Positions 25,063-40,100 of a stretch of DNA of 64,000 nt are shown here, piece after piece; the stretch's first letter is position 1, and each line of letters opens with the position of its first letter. Source of the DNA: Tubiluchus corallicola (lineage: Eukaryota > Priapulida > Priapulimorpha > Priapulimorphida > Tubiluchidae); the NCBI GenBank assembly GCA_030141605.1, contig JAQGDQ010000729.1:1-64000 (forward strand), in the 5' to 3' direction. The translations under genes were made by a program, and so were the position numbers. Below the pieces are notes generated by a model. That model saw nothing but the letters and a program-made list of their open reading frames with translations. It was not told the DNA's origin and ran no database searches.

Positions 25063-28000
25063 CTAATTCTTATCTGTGGTTATTTCCCCTTCTAGATGTG
25101 GCTCAGTTTGTGATTTAGAAGCACCACAAGAGGATTCAGTCTCTACCTGCTGTTCCTCTGGTGATTCAGAAGTACTTGGAATGACGTCTGTCTCCAAATC
25201 AGGGTTTACCTGAGATTCAGAAGCACTCTTAGAGGTTTCAGTCTCTACCTGTTGTTCCTCCAGTGATTTAGAAGCACTCTTACCAGCTTCAGTTTCTACA
25301 CGTCGTTGACCAACAGATTCAGAAGCACTCTTAGTGGCTTCAGTTTCTACACGTGGTTGCTCAACTGATTCGGAAGCACTCTTATCAGTTTCAGTTTCTA
25401 CATGTGGTTGATCAACTGATTCAGAAGTACTCTTAGGAGTTTCAGTTTCTACACGTGGTTGATCAACTGATTCAGAAGCACTCTTAGGAGTTTCAGTTTC
25501 TACACGTGGTTGATCAACTGATTCGGAAGCACTCTTAGGAGTTTCAGTTTCTACATGTGGTTGATCAACTGATTCAGAAGTACTCTTAGGAGTTTCAGTT
25601 TCTACACGTGGTTGTTCAACTGATTCAGAAGTACTCTTGTGAGTTTCAGTTTCTACAAGTGGCTGCTCAACTGATTCGGAAGCACTCTTATCAGTTTCAG
25701 TTTCTACACGTGGTTGCTCATCTGATTCAGAAGTTTCAGCGTGTACACGTGGTTGCTCAACTGATTCAGAAGCATTCTTATCAGTTTCAGTTTCTATATG
25801 TGGCTGATCGACAGATTCAGAAGCACTCTTATCAGTTTCCGTTTCTACACGTGGTTGTTCAACTGATTCAGAAGCATTTACAGTGATATCTGTCTCTAAA
25901 GGATTTGGTAAACTTTCACCACCATCCAGCAAAGTATCTGCTACAGCAATAATCTTGTCATTATTGTCGACAGCCTCGATCCTTTCGTCTTTAAATTCGG
26001 TAGTCGATGTCGTGCAATCAACATCAGAAAGTACACTTTCCTTTGAAAGTTTTGTTTCTTCTATGTCAAACTTCGTACCATTTTTCAAAATTTTTGAACC
26101 AGTATCTGTGGCTGTTTCCTCCGTAGCTTTCTCGGTCAATACTTCTTCTGCTGATTCGGACAAACGTTTCAAAGGGGAAATTTTGGTTTCCTCCCCCGAA
26201 TCTCCTCCTCTTTCAGAGGTGCTGAATGTAATGCCAACATCAGTTTGTGATGGTAAGAACGGTTTTAGCGGTTCTGCAATCAAGTCTTGGTTTAGCATTC
26301 CAATATTGCCCTGAAACATTATTGATAAGTTTCTTAAAAAACACTAAAATCAAAATTGCTTCCTATTGTGTCTTTGCAAACCAAAATCGTCTGTAAGTCA
26401 GCACAGTTAAAATTACGTTATGATGCTTCAAAGTAGAATGCACCAAAAATTTGGGCAAATGTCAATTTTTTGTTTTTTTATAAAAACAAACGCTAAATAT
26501 ATTGGACTTTAATATTCTAGCATCAAATTGTCAAGAAAATATTCAAAAAATACTAAAAATCTAATTTTATTACCCCATACACACTTTTTTGGCTAGAAAC
26601 TAGTACTGCAATTGTAAAAAATTTGTACTTTCCAACTCCGATACTAGCTCCTGGAAGCTGTCATTTTACTTCGCACTTTTTCTGTTACCAAGCCCAAATC
26701 TTCGTCAAAAAGAGCCATCTACTGGATTTAAGCATAACTTCATTGTGTTCTTGCAAAGTCTATAGCAAGTAACATTTGTGCGGTTGCTAAGTGTTTCGTA
26801 GAAACATGACAAAAACAATGGAGCAACTTTAACACCAATTTTCTGTAGGTTATGTTTATCAGTGTGTAGCCTGCATCTCAACTTTAACGTAGATTATTAG
26901 AGGTTAGAAATAACATAGAGCAATCAACTTGGTATCAAAATCATACTCATGAAATGGAGATTCTGGACATGTGAATAACTAGAATTTCCAACTTATGGAC
27001 GATTTTTCTATGCAAGCACACATTTGTTCATGGGGCTAAATTGAAAGTCAGCGCATCAAGATTTGATATGTTTTTTAATGGTTAGTTTCCTTTTTTCTGC
27101 AGGTGTACAAATTCGGGGTAAAGGATTATTTTTATCTACTGTCACTACTAGTACTAGTGAGGCTAGTGGCAATTGTGGTAAATCTTCAACTATGTTAATT
27201 TTTCATATCAACAAATGACCAGCAAGCTACTTTCATATCATAAGAGTAAATTAGTTTATATTTATATACTAAACTATGATAGCTGCAACATACCTCACAG
27301 CAAATGTTTACAATGCAAGAACAACTAGAAAATGATACCTATGATTTATCACCATTTTGTCTTTATGTTTAAAATTATTAAAGTAAAAACCAAGTCTCTC
27401 GCGGGAAGTTCAGCTTATTTTAATATTTGAGAAAAATGTTAGAAAGTTTCAATAATAAAACTGTGATAAGTGCCTCGTGTAACGAGTAAAATAAATTTAA
27501 CATTGTGCCTAGGGACACACTTTGAGTCAGGCTTGAGAAAGTTCATTTTGAACGAAAAATGGCGTCATCCGGTTACTGTGCAATATAAACAGTTCGCCAG
27601 GTGCTTGAGTCACCTTTTCTGAGTTACTATTATCAATTGCAAACAATCCAAAATGTTAAAAGAAAGATTAATTTGTAAAAACTGTTTTTTTTTTTTTTGC
27701 TTTTTGATGAATCCAATTGCTGACTATTTAATGAAAACTCGTTAATGATGATAGTATAGTAAGTTTCAACTCGACTAGTTTGTGTCGACTAAGTAATGAA
27801 ATAGGTTAATTATTTTACCAAGCTAAATCTGAACTCTATAAGCTAAGTAATTTCAAGTTTAACATGAGAAATCAATTCTTGAGTCGTATGGGCCTAATTT
27901 CTATAATTGAAAATAACACATCCATCCTTATATTGTTTTATAGTTTCATATTTTAACACAATTCTTGTAGCAGTTGCAAAAATGGCTAACTTGGTTTAAA

Positions 28001-28101
28001 TCATCGATCCTGCCGCATTATCACTATTAGTGTCAATTCATTATTATTGTCATCACCATCACCATTGTCATCACATTAATATCACCATCGTTGTCAGCAT
28101 T

Positions 28102-28138
<37 letters not shown>

Positions 28139-31100
28139 ACATCGTCATCATACTTTTCTCGCATCTGTTAGCTTCGCGCCATTTAACGTATTTTGTTGTT
28201 GTTTATGTCATTAATTAAGTCTTATCCATGTTGAGCATAACTCATAATTTCTTCTGCTGCGCTCATAGCACTGTAATGCACCATTAATTTGTAAATGCAT
28301 AACTTGTATTTTGTTGTATTGTGCTGGTTGGATGAACAAATAAATCTAAATCTAACCTGCCCAGCACTCTGCAGAACTCTTGCAGAATTCCATGCTTATC
28401 TGTAATTGTATATGTGTAGCATGTACTTTAAAGTATAATCGTGTGGATAATGCTATGTAAACGCTTGGAAGTTGTTACTAATTGATGTGACAGTTAGTTC
28501 TTACATAAACACAAAGATTTAATTACAGAAGGTGTCATTTATTAGACTCACAGTTAATAGACTCAATCGCTTAATTGACTCAAAAACGCCTGACACGGGC
28601 CGCTTCTATTCAAATATACATAAAAACAGTCTGCAATTGACTCAAATAACTCTGCATAATTGACTCAATATTTTTACTTCACGTGCTTAAATAAGACTAT
28701 TGTTTGTGACCAATGAGCTTTTATTACTTTTATGTCATCTTAGTCCACTATAATATCCGTAGAAACAATCATGTTAAGTACCGTTTTGTTTGTAAGCAGG
28801 GACGTTTATCATGCGCTAATATGCTACCCTAACGGTTTTGCTTTGAATCTGTTACCCAAAGAATTTCTGGAAGCTAAACATTCAATCACTTGTCTAGCGG
28901 TTTCCCGCTATCAGTTACCACTCAAAGATGCAGCCATCATACAGGCATAGTAATACTACAGATACAACCTTTGCAGTGCATACTAAGTTGATGATTCATA
29001 CTTCTATATTAGTAACACTACTTCTGTCGGTTAATAGGGTCAAAACACTTCGGTCCCAAAGTGAGTCTATTAAGCGGTCCCTACTGTAGCTAGGACAGCA
29101 GAATTTCTGAGTGAACTGAAGAAGTTGTGCTACAAGTGCATTCATGCTGTCCATTAGCCTGCGCCATTTTTTCACATATTCCCGCAGCGAGGTTCATTTG
29201 GCATGTGACAAGAATAATTTAAATTTCTTCTGCTTTTTTACGCAAGGCGTTTTACAAGCAAATATTATGTGGTGATTTCAATATTTCTTAATACAATCAG
29301 TGTTGCTTTTATCTTTCCTTTGGTTTTTCCTTTAAGAGAATGTATGAGTTAACGTTTTCTCTCCATAATTGCTACTTACCAATTTAGAGAGGTCGTGTAT
29401 TGAAACTCCTAGTATTTGTGCCGTGGTAGATTGTGGAAAAACGGCGTTCAGGCAAGACGAAAAGTATGGAAGTAATTCCAGGACAAAAGTTCCGCACATT
29501 GCCGAGAACCGATCACGCTCACGATCGGTCATCGAGCTCTCTTCAGCTCTGCAAGCAAAAGAGATGGTTTTGAAACAGGTTATTATACTTCTGCTTTGTC
29601 CGGATCTGAATAGACGAAGCTTATTTTACAGTTCTGCAGCAACAGCTGCATTTAAACATTTGCTGATCAAATCTATGACACAATTAGATAAATGTATAAA
29701 TGTCTGAAATGCAAGAAAAGCTACGATACATATGTAACTGAAATTCTTAATTATCACACAAACTGCTAGGCCTGTAATGATACATTGGTGCAGGTGATAT
29801 CTTTTGTGACGATATGTGTATCGTCAAAGTAAGCCAGTATCGTGATAATCTGAATTATTGATATTTAGCATAAGCTTGACAGCCCACTGCTAAAAACAGT
29901 GTGAAATAATTCAAGCTACAGCTGTAGAATTTGCTGTAGATACCTAGCAAGACAGAGTTTAACTCCGTGGTCACAAGTGTGCTGTTAGGGCAACATTAGC
30001 AGAGGAGCAGACTTGACCTTGACACAGGCGCCTGCTGCTAGCAGCCATCCAAAGCAAAGTGGTTGAAAGCACAATGTGTTTATATTATATAATGTATAGT
30101 ACGCTAATTACATTTTTGCTTGTAAGTTTCTGAAATAGCTTGCAGTAAATGCGGACTATAAAATGCACCACTACATGTTAAATCAAAAGGATTGAACTGT
30201 TTTGCATTTCTGATGGCTTACAATGCAAACTACAAAAGAGTATAAACAGAAATCAAACAGTTTAATGGATTATTTTAGCACTTAGCAATTTAAGATAATT
30301 TGATAAATCTAATATATATAGGAAAACACACACACACACACACAGTAGTTACATTTCAACATTAATTTAATTTAAATGTTTAGCTTATGGTACCTTCATC
30401 AGAACAAAGGAGTCGATTGAGAGAAATATTATGGCAGGCCTATTTAAAAGAACGTGTGAATGCATAAGGCGTCAAATTATGCATTGTAGACAGTGGACAT
30501 AGGCTGAACACACATGCACGCACGCACGCACGCACGTACACACACACACACACACACACACATATTGGATTAAGCAACAAATTAATATAGTTTTTTTTAT
30601 CGAGGCCGTTAACTCAATGTGTATCGTGATACATATCACATAGTGAGGTTAGTATCGTGATACATAACGTATTGTGATACATCTCGTATCGTGAGGTTAG
30701 TATCGTGATGCATATCGCATCGTGAGGTTAGTATCGTGATACATATCGTATTGTGAGGCTAGTATCATGATACATATCATATCGTGAGGCTAGTATCGTG
30801 AGGTTAGTATCGTGATACATTTTGTATCGTGACTTAGGTATATTATTACAGCATTATAAAGTGCACTTTCCAGCTTCTGTCACAAGCTGAAAGTTGTGGA
30901 TATTGAAAATGGTGAAATTATGTTGGCTTCAAAATACCACTGACGAACTCACATGATGATACAGAGCCGCAATTAATTGGATGCTGAAACCAAATTTTAC
31001 AAGCAGCAAAAGCAAAAAAGTACGAACACAGCCTGGATTTGAACCAAGGACCTTCGCTTTACAAGGCAGACACAATGATTGGTTCTTGATACTAACATTA

Positions 31101-34100
31101 TAAATAATTAACGAATGCACGAATACAGTCAAACCTCGTTATAACGCCAGGTCTGGGACACCACTAAATATGGCACTATGGCGCGGCTGGCCGCCAGGCA
31201 AGGTTCATTAAATGCGCACTTGCATATCAAAATCGTCCATAAATCGGCAATTTTCTTTATTTATTCACATATCCTGAATCTTCATTTCATGAGGATCATT
31301 TTAATACCAAGTTCATCACTCTGTGTTATTTCTAAGCTGAGATAATCCAGGTTGAAGTTGAGGTGCAGGCTATGCAGTGAAAAACACAACCTTGAGAAAA
31401 TCACTGTTAAGGTTAGCCATTGTTTTTTGTCGTGTTTCTGCAAAACACTTAGCAACCGCACAAATGTTTGAAGATTTGGGCTTGGCAACAGAAAAAAACC
31501 CGAAGCACGAGTTACTATTGGAGTTTGAAAATACGAGTTTTTTTGCAATTGTAGTGCTAGTTTCTAACCAGAAAAGTGGGTAACATAAAATTGACATTTG
31601 ACCAAATTTTTGGTGCACTCTTCTTTGAAGCAACATAAAGTAGTTTTAATTATGCCGACTTATGGACAATTTTGGTTTGCAAGCACACAAGTATCAAAGA
31701 CATTCCAGTCTGTAACCTCTATTTTGTTTCCTAGTTAATTTTAATATGTCATAAATAGTATAATATTAATATATCTACAAGAATACGTTTGTTATACTGT
31801 ACATTTTTGTTGCATTAACAGAATTAATGCATGTGTAGTTCTATGGGGGCGCATTTAAAAACTTTTAGGTAACGCATTGTGGAGTAGCTTGTGAAGTACT
31901 GGTGTCTCTTGATAAGAGAAATATGCAGCCAGGCAGACCACCCACACGCTCCCAACGTAACATTACTAGATAATTAAGCCTATAAATAGCTGCCGCATAT
32001 AACTTGGCCTTCAGTTATGGCGAGGCTGGCATTATCAAGGGGGGCTGTATAACGAGGTTCGACTATACTTGAAAACGTTTTTTTGCACGAAGTTTCGGAC
32101 TTACTTTCTGAACTTTAATATCTTTTCTCTCCATTTCACTCCTACTATTTTTATGAGTGACACTATCGATTCTCCGCCCACTCTAGTATTATTCTAATGA
32201 ATACTTACAACCCAAAGTTAATGTGAACATTAAAGGTGCGCTTCAAACGTTTTAGTTTGAATGTTCAAATTTGAACAAGTGTTTTCAGTTCGAATTAGAT
32301 TCGAACAAAAAATTATAGATTCGAATAATTCAGCACTTCAACTACATACATTCTTTATCATTAAATGTTTGAAACAGCATGCAATTAGCACAATTTAGTT
32401 TCAGTTTCTGTGCAAAATTTTTAACAAACTAATAGTGGTTTTACTGCAGAACAAAATAAAATAAAATGCATGATTTTTGTAAGACCACCTTTTACTAATG
32501 GTTCGAAAACTAGTTCGAAAATCTTTCAAACTCGATTCGAATTCGATTTTGATTCGAAATAATAAAATTTGGCTTGATTCGAATTCGAAAGTTGCAAATT
32601 CGATTCGAAGAATTTGCTTTCTACTACAGAATGCACACCTCTAGTGAATGCACCACCATAAAGTTATGCACCATATGGCAGCAAAGCCACGAAGTACTGC
32701 TCTGTTAGATACGTCACTAGACGTAAACATACCTATGATACATGAGTATAGCATCTGCTACCCTGATGAGTGAACTTTGTAGAGACAGCGCCACCTCGTG
32801 TGCAACGGAAACTGGCGCACACAAGCGTAGCTCGTTGAAAGCTGTCAGTATGTTGTTGCAGTAAACGGCAAGCGGCTGAAATTCTAACAAAGATGGAGGC
32901 GGGTGCAAAGCTTCTGATGCAGACGTGCTGCCGCCTGTCAGAATGTTAGACATGTAGGCCGCTGATCCAATAGCTAAAGTAAAGGAAGGCATTGACTGGT
33001 CGAACCTACAAGTACAAAAGTATAAAAAACAATACTACGTTTCCAGTAAAAGAAAAGAGAACGACTCGTACTCCATTTTGAAGTACGGTAAAAAAGAATA
33101 CATTTTAACACCTATAATAATGGCAAAGCATTTCTGATGATTAAATAATAGGTTAAAAGCTTAAGTAATGGTGTGCTAGCCAAACTACTGACGACATCAC
33201 AAACTAACACAATTTTCAACGGCAAAAACATTCCACGATCGTGTTTGCACGTGTTTGCAAAAGCAAAAATTGAAGCACAGTGCTATTGTACAACATTCAG
33301 TGTGATACACAAGAATTCGGCAAATTTTAAATTTAAAATTGAAATTTGAGGTTTACAGCTATGCTCACACATGAGCTCTCGAACGTGTGCACCACATCAG
33401 GACCGAACACTGCAAAGTACAGCACCTGTTTTTTGTGCAACACATTTCCGAGATGTAGGCGTTAGCGCCCGTCTAACTAACAAATGGTGAAACGCATGTA
33501 GCAGCGTAGAACTAGTGGCGCGAATGCAAAATTACCATTTGTGGTAATAATTCTTTCACGTAAGTCATTCCCGAAAAAGTATAGCATGTTCTGTTTCAAT
33601 ATTTTATCGGGTACATTGTTTTGAGTTATAGTTTAAGATTAGGTCTATGTTGATAAGTGAAATACCAAACTGTCGAGATTTTTTTTAGAGAATGGGGCCA
33701 CAAAAACAACCATGTATGTGTTTGCCTAGCAAAATCATCCATAAGACGGCATTAGACTTCTCTAGTTATTCACACGTCCTGAATGTCCATTTCATGACGA
33801 TCATTTTGATACCAAGCTCATTGCTCTATGGAATCGTTAAAGTGAGATAATCCACGTTGAAGTTGAGGTGCATGCTACATCTTGAAAAACCACAACCTTG
33901 AGAAAATCGTTGTTAAAGTTAGCCATTGTTTTTTGTCGCGTTTCTACACAACACTTAGCAATTGCACAAATGTTGATTGCTACAGACTTTGGAAGAACAT
34001 ATTGATGTTTAAATCCAGTAGATGGCTCTTTCTGACGAAGATCTGGGAGATAATATCAGTGTTTGAAAATACCAGCTTTTTACAATTGAAGAACTAGTTT

Positions 34101-37100
34101 CTAGTCAGAAAAGTGGATATGGGGTTATAAAATTACGTTTTTTAAACATTTTCTTGATAATTTGATGCTAGAACATAAAAGTCCAATATACTTGGCATTT
34201 ATTTTTACAAAAAAACAAAAAACTGACATTTGACTAAATTTTTGGTGCATATTACTTTGAAGCATCATAACGCCATTTTACCTATGGTGACTTAGGTTGC
34301 CAGGCCATAGAAACTCATGCTTCATGCCTCACGCTCATGCTTCACGTCTAAACGTGTGAGTGGAAAAATGAACAAACGTAATCTTATTTGCGGTGCGCCA
34401 TAGACCTCCGCTCACGCCTCACACTTCAAGCTTCACGACTCATGCGTGAAGCTAGAAGTGAACATGTTCACTTTTTCGAGACGTGAGTCCGGGGGCAGAC
34501 TGGATATCAGAGCGTTTTTTGACTGCAAGGTAAGCCTAAATTTGTACAATTAGCAGCCAACTAGTTCAGAAGCGTGCTGTTTGCATTGACTGAACTTTAT
34601 CAATGCTTTCGAGGTTGTTTTCTGAAATTTATTCGCCCATGCCATTCTGGGAGACCACTCCTCGTTATCAGAGCACTCCCTAGCTGGCACGACATCTCAT
34701 GGTCCTGAGGACTATTCATTTCACGATCAGAGTTAGAACGGGACATTGTGACCTAAACCTTTTCAAATTTTTCATTTTCGTTTTTCGGTTTTTGTTTTTA
34801 TTATATGGTCATGTCAGTATATCTGAAAAACATAAAATAATTAAATTTTACCCTTCAAAAACATTTTGGAATTTTTGTGTGGCCTTTCCTTTTTATTGGG
34901 GGGGGGGGGGTGTTTAGATCTACTCATGTCAGTGCATGTTTATCTGACAAACATACTTTGACTAGTAATTACCACCTGAGAGTTATGATGAGCTTTTGTT
35001 CTGCTTCGATTGGCCTCCTCCAATTTGAATGGCGTGGCTTCAGATGTCCTAGCACGAGGGACTTTAATGTACTGTAAGTCTTGTACGACATCCTTGTATA
35101 ATTATGAAATAGTTCTTCATCAGGATCGTCCACGAGGTGTTGAAATGTATGCTGAAATTCTCCTCTGGATTCTCTGAGCAAAAAATGCTCCAGGCACCAT
35201 ATTCTCCGTCTCTCTCACTTCCTTCTTCTGAGACACAACAAAATCAAGAAATCTTCCTCGTCAGATGATTCCATTTTGAATGCGCAACGCAGACTCGAGT
35301 GTGAAGCGTGAGAGCATGAGCCCCTATGGCCCAGTGGGCCGTGAAGCATGAAGTATGAAGTACGAAGTATGAAGCGTGAGGCATGAAGCATGAGTTTCTA
35401 TGGCCTGGTAGCCTTATGGACGATTTTGGTTTGCAAGCACACAATTACTTATAAGTTACTGAAACTTGACAAGCCAAAGGTACAAAAACATAAAAGAAAC
35501 AGGTGTAGTTCATAATCACCTTTTAGCCGCTTGCTCGGCTGAATGACGGAAACCTCGTACAGCTGCCTCTTGGAACAGAGGTGCAATGAGCGGCCTAAAG
35601 TCGGCACCCACGCGGCTGAAGGACAAACCGAAGTACATGCATTGACCGAGGACCGAGTCCAATCGTCCCCCCACACCCTGTTCCAGATCGCGCTTCAGAG
35701 TGGCCAGAAAGTTGGAAATCTGGAATCAGTAAAATATTATTCTAACGAGTCACTGAGCTGCCAGTGTAAATGTTATTAGGATTATGTTCCTGAAACTTTT
35801 CCATTCTAATCCATACAGCACGAATCTTTGAAGCTAATAAGCTCTTTGGCTGTCATTCTAAAGCAATAAACTTTGACGTGTAAATTTAATGTTTTTGCAA
35901 AACTTGAAAAACGACAATTTTGACATTTGACAATTTTTTATTATATACGACACGTCTCATTTTTGATAAGTGACCACAAAAGTGGCCAACTTTTGGAAAA
36001 AAGACAATTGGGCGGTTATCACTTTCTCATTTATCCGCATCCGCAAAATCCGCGAATTGAGTGAAAATTGAATATCCGCGTATCGGCAGCAAATTAACTA
36101 GGCTTGTTGCGTGTGCCTTATAATCATCTTCTTTGTATGAAGCTAGGAGTTATAATCAGGAATCATTCATAAATCACTAGCCGGACCCCAATTTTGCTTG
36201 TGAACCTTCAACGACAACTCACACAGCATGATGTAGGCCACATAGTACATCACTCAATCACATCATGCCCATCACATCACATCACAAACCATAATAGGCT
36301 GGAGTAAAAAGCTACAATATTTGTAATTATAAGCAATGTTTTGCATCTGGGACTTTCCAGGTAAAATATCAGGAAGCAGCAAAAAAGCAAGAGGCTATGA
36401 GGACATCTTAAAATAAACTAGTGATGAAAGGCGTTTAATGTTGCAACAAGCCTTTTAATGCACAAGGGAATGCTTAACAAACTGAAATTGGGTAAACTTT
36501 TTGTGCAACACTTGAAAATTTACGTTACACAAGTGGCTTTTGTATGCTGCAATTTCGCATAAAATTTGCAATTTTAGGCACTAAAAATCAGCAATCTGCA
36601 TGCCCGCATATAATTTAGTATCTGCAATCCGCAAATCCGCAAAATTAGTGCGGATTCCACAACAGCATGGCTGCAAATCTGCTATCCACCCATCTGTGAA
36701 TTAGGGACAGATAAATAATAGGATTTTTTGAAAACTGACTGATTACTGATTACAATCGAATTAAAAGTGATAAACCTAGAATGTAGAACAATGCAGATGC
36801 TACGGATAACAGAGTTTAAAATATCCCACCTTCTGATTCAACCAGCCGAAAAATATCGCACTATCTGCGACGATGTCGCTCTTTGTCGTTGATAAAAGTG
36901 GGTCCTCGTCACTAAATATCGCCCTGTACTGTGTGATTATGTCAAATAGGTGCACCCTACTGAGCTCAATTGTCTTTGTTATGTGTTGATATGCTAAAAG
37001 TAAATCACAAATATAAACAATGAGTGTTAATTAGTGACCTTGTGACCTTGTGATCTTAATATTATGCTACTGTATGAGGCTACTGAGTTGTCTACGCTGA

Positions 37101-40100
37101 CCAGACGTCACGTGACATGTACAATAATGCATGTTACCTTGCTTTTAGTGTTTTGAAGCTGTACCATACATCATATAGTCACAATAGTAAAGGATCGATA
37201 GCTCTGATATTATTGTCAATATGCATCAGGGAGTCATAATAGCAACCGACAAAAAACACGTGGATTTTTCCGCCGTAGGAAACGTGATATTTGCTTGTTT
37301 TCTAAGAATCATTTAAGCAAATACCAGTAAGAAGGTTGTAGTTATGATTTAACTTTTTTTTAAAATATTAGTGGAGCAGTAGGCCTACAGTCTATTATAT
37401 GTATAAGTTGAGTACAAGATATGTTTATTATGTAATTTTGATAAAGATGATCGATTCTGAATGAGTCATTAATTCACAAATGACTCATCTAATAATTATC
37501 TTTTAATTCATTAACCTTTAGAGTAAAATTTTCTAACACTTGTAATGACTGTTCTGTGATTCATCTATGGCAAAAGTTAACCCTTTCACTACGTAGTTGC
37601 TTTATAACAGAGCAGTTTTGCCTTTTGCTCAGTTGACAATAACTTCTTGTGGTGTGTTACTAAAACAGAATCTTGTAAATAAACAAATAGCCATTTGTTA
37701 TTAAACACTAACATTAAATATTACTTTTATTTATACAAATGCACACGCATCCGAGCACACATATATGTGCTCATGCATGCACGCACGCACACTTCCACAC
37801 ATATAAGCATGCACTTATATTTAAAAGCCAATTTTTACAAAAGCCATATTACTAATCCATTATATACAATCATTTTATAAGAATGCAGAACAATCAACTA
37901 AACATACGTTTCATCAACGATCTACAAGTGATTTTGCGTGGGAACATACTATACAATACAGTATTGTGGTATACACCTGGCGTCACATTGGTTGGTTAGG
38001 ATTACTTGTTGCAAAGCAACCACAATCCCACGGCTGTTAAACTTTTTTACAATGTTTTTGCATGGCCGAAGTAGTGAAATAGACAGACCTGGGTAACTGC
38101 GCTTAGTGCTGAGCTCGTGTGGCGGTGTGCCGCCTTCCGTAGAGAAAGAGTTAATAGGATTACTCAAATTTAAACTACTTCGTTGATTTCTGCAAAACTT
38201 TGCGGGAGAGGCACGTGAGGAGGAACAACACTTTCAATTTTGGTGCAGTTTTGGGATGTCTGGGAGAACTTATGCAAATTTAATCTACTCAGCCGATTTC
38301 TGCAAGACATTGTGGGAGGGGTGGGGCATGCGAGGAGGAACACCACCTTCAATTCTTGGTGGAGTCTTGGGACGTCCAAGAGGAACAGGGGACAAAAGAT
38401 CACTAAAATGAGCATTTTTTGCGCCATTTTTTTACGAAACTTGACGAACAGAACATAGGAAAGCAACTCATGAGGGTCTTCAGGAAGTTTGATACCTCCT
38501 TGGAAAGAGGGGAAACTGGGCTACTAAACATCTTGTACAGGATGAATGATTAGGAATTATTACTAGGTTATATTTCTGGGAAATCTCACCTGGAAGTGAC
38601 AAGGACGCTGTAAAACCATTGTCACAATATCACATCTTTGCGTTTGAAAATAAAGTGTCATTGAATCAAGTTTGACATGCAAGTTTTAGGTGAACTTATC
38701 GAAAATAAGAGAAAGCTGATTGTGGGTAACGGTGTAAAACGCGACAGTAGGAGAATTTTAACCAAAATTCAAGCTTCAAATTTACTGCCGGTGTTCACGC
38801 ATCAGATGTCGTAGGTGTGTAGTTCTTCAGAAAACTAACACATCTGAACTGAGAAGTACAGCACCTGTCTTTTGTGCAATGTGCTTTCGAAATGCAGGCG
38901 ATAGTGCCCATCTAACTAGTGAATGGTGAAATGCATGTAACAGCGGGGAACTAGTGGCGCGAATGTGAATTTGTACTTGTGTGGTAATAATTCTTTCACG
39001 TGAGTCATTTTTGAAAAACGAGTATGTTTCCTTTCAATATTTTAAAGAGTAGATTGTTTTGACCTACAGTTTAGGATTGAGTCCGGTTTTGCTTTAAGTT
39101 AAGCAGTGATGCACTACTGTAAAGTATGCTTGGCAGAGGTCACTGCTTTACTGAGTGCTTTTCCAATTATCTAACAAAACCAGAAGTCACGATACTCTAT
39201 AACTTACGATCATCAGTCCGGATGGCTGCCAGTATGCCGCGGAACCATCCGTCTCTGGCTTGAAGGAACTTGATGCGCAACTCCGGTTCGGTAAAGACGT
39301 CCATGCGCCGCAAGTAGCCAATCACTTTCAAGCAGGCTGGCAGTTGAACGTTCGTACGGAGTTGCTGAATGAGCTGGTTCAGCATGAGGGTTACAGATGC
39401 CTTGACTTCATTCACGATGTCCTGTGAAATGAGAAAATCCCTGTTAAAGTCAGCCATTGTTGTTTGTCACGTTTCTACAAACCACTTAGCAACCGCGCAA
39501 ATGTTGGTTGCTACGAACATTACAAGGGCAGATTGAAGTTATACTTAAAGTATTTTTTGCCCACTGTAATATAAAAGCACATTTATTTCATAAAACGTAC
39601 TACACCACAAGTAGTTACACAGCCTGATTTAAATATAAGAGCTATGCAAACATATGTAATTAGCAACAACCATGCAGATAATCATGCTATTAATACACCA
39701 CAAACAATTGTATACTTGAGCTCCATAATAAATAATCATATATAATCAATAATAAAGGGATGGGCAGGACTGAACTGCCAGGTTAAAGGGTCATAAGCAC
39801 TCGACAGCACACCTACGTAATCTAAATCATTATCAGTACTGTCAGTTACCATAACAACAGGGATGTTCTCATGTTTCTTCTCCAGGCGTTTAACGTAGGC
39901 AGCTAGTTCCAGCGCCTCTTCGTAATAGCCGTTACGTACGCACGTGTCTATGAGCTGTGGTACTTCTAGCACTTCTAATATCTGCGTGTGTCGACTCAGC
40001 GTCAGCGTATTCATCCGTCGACTGTAACAGTAAACGGTCATTATCCACACAAGTACTTTTAGTTTGGTAGCCATGGTCATAACAAGACAGGAGTACTTAA

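Larger units (their letters stand above)
33716..35447 (+). mobile_element. MITE family A, copy 4, split by a Harbinger insertion
   Basis: The left portion runs 33716-34294. The terminal 30-odd bases (TTATGGACGATTTTGGTTTG and on) reappear at 35414-35447, after the inserted element. COG8 intron 8. Confidence 0.8.

Noticed and set aside
25608-26314. Plus-strand open frames with repeats opposite COG8 exon 11
   Set aside because: They arise from the 51-bp coding repeat read backwards; the minus frame continues the conserved COG8 sequence.
35449-35779. Small independent genes on either strand around 35.5-35.8 kb
   Set aside because: This interval is COG8 exon 8, recognised by [19 protein letters not shown] on the minus strand; the listed open frames are other frames of it.
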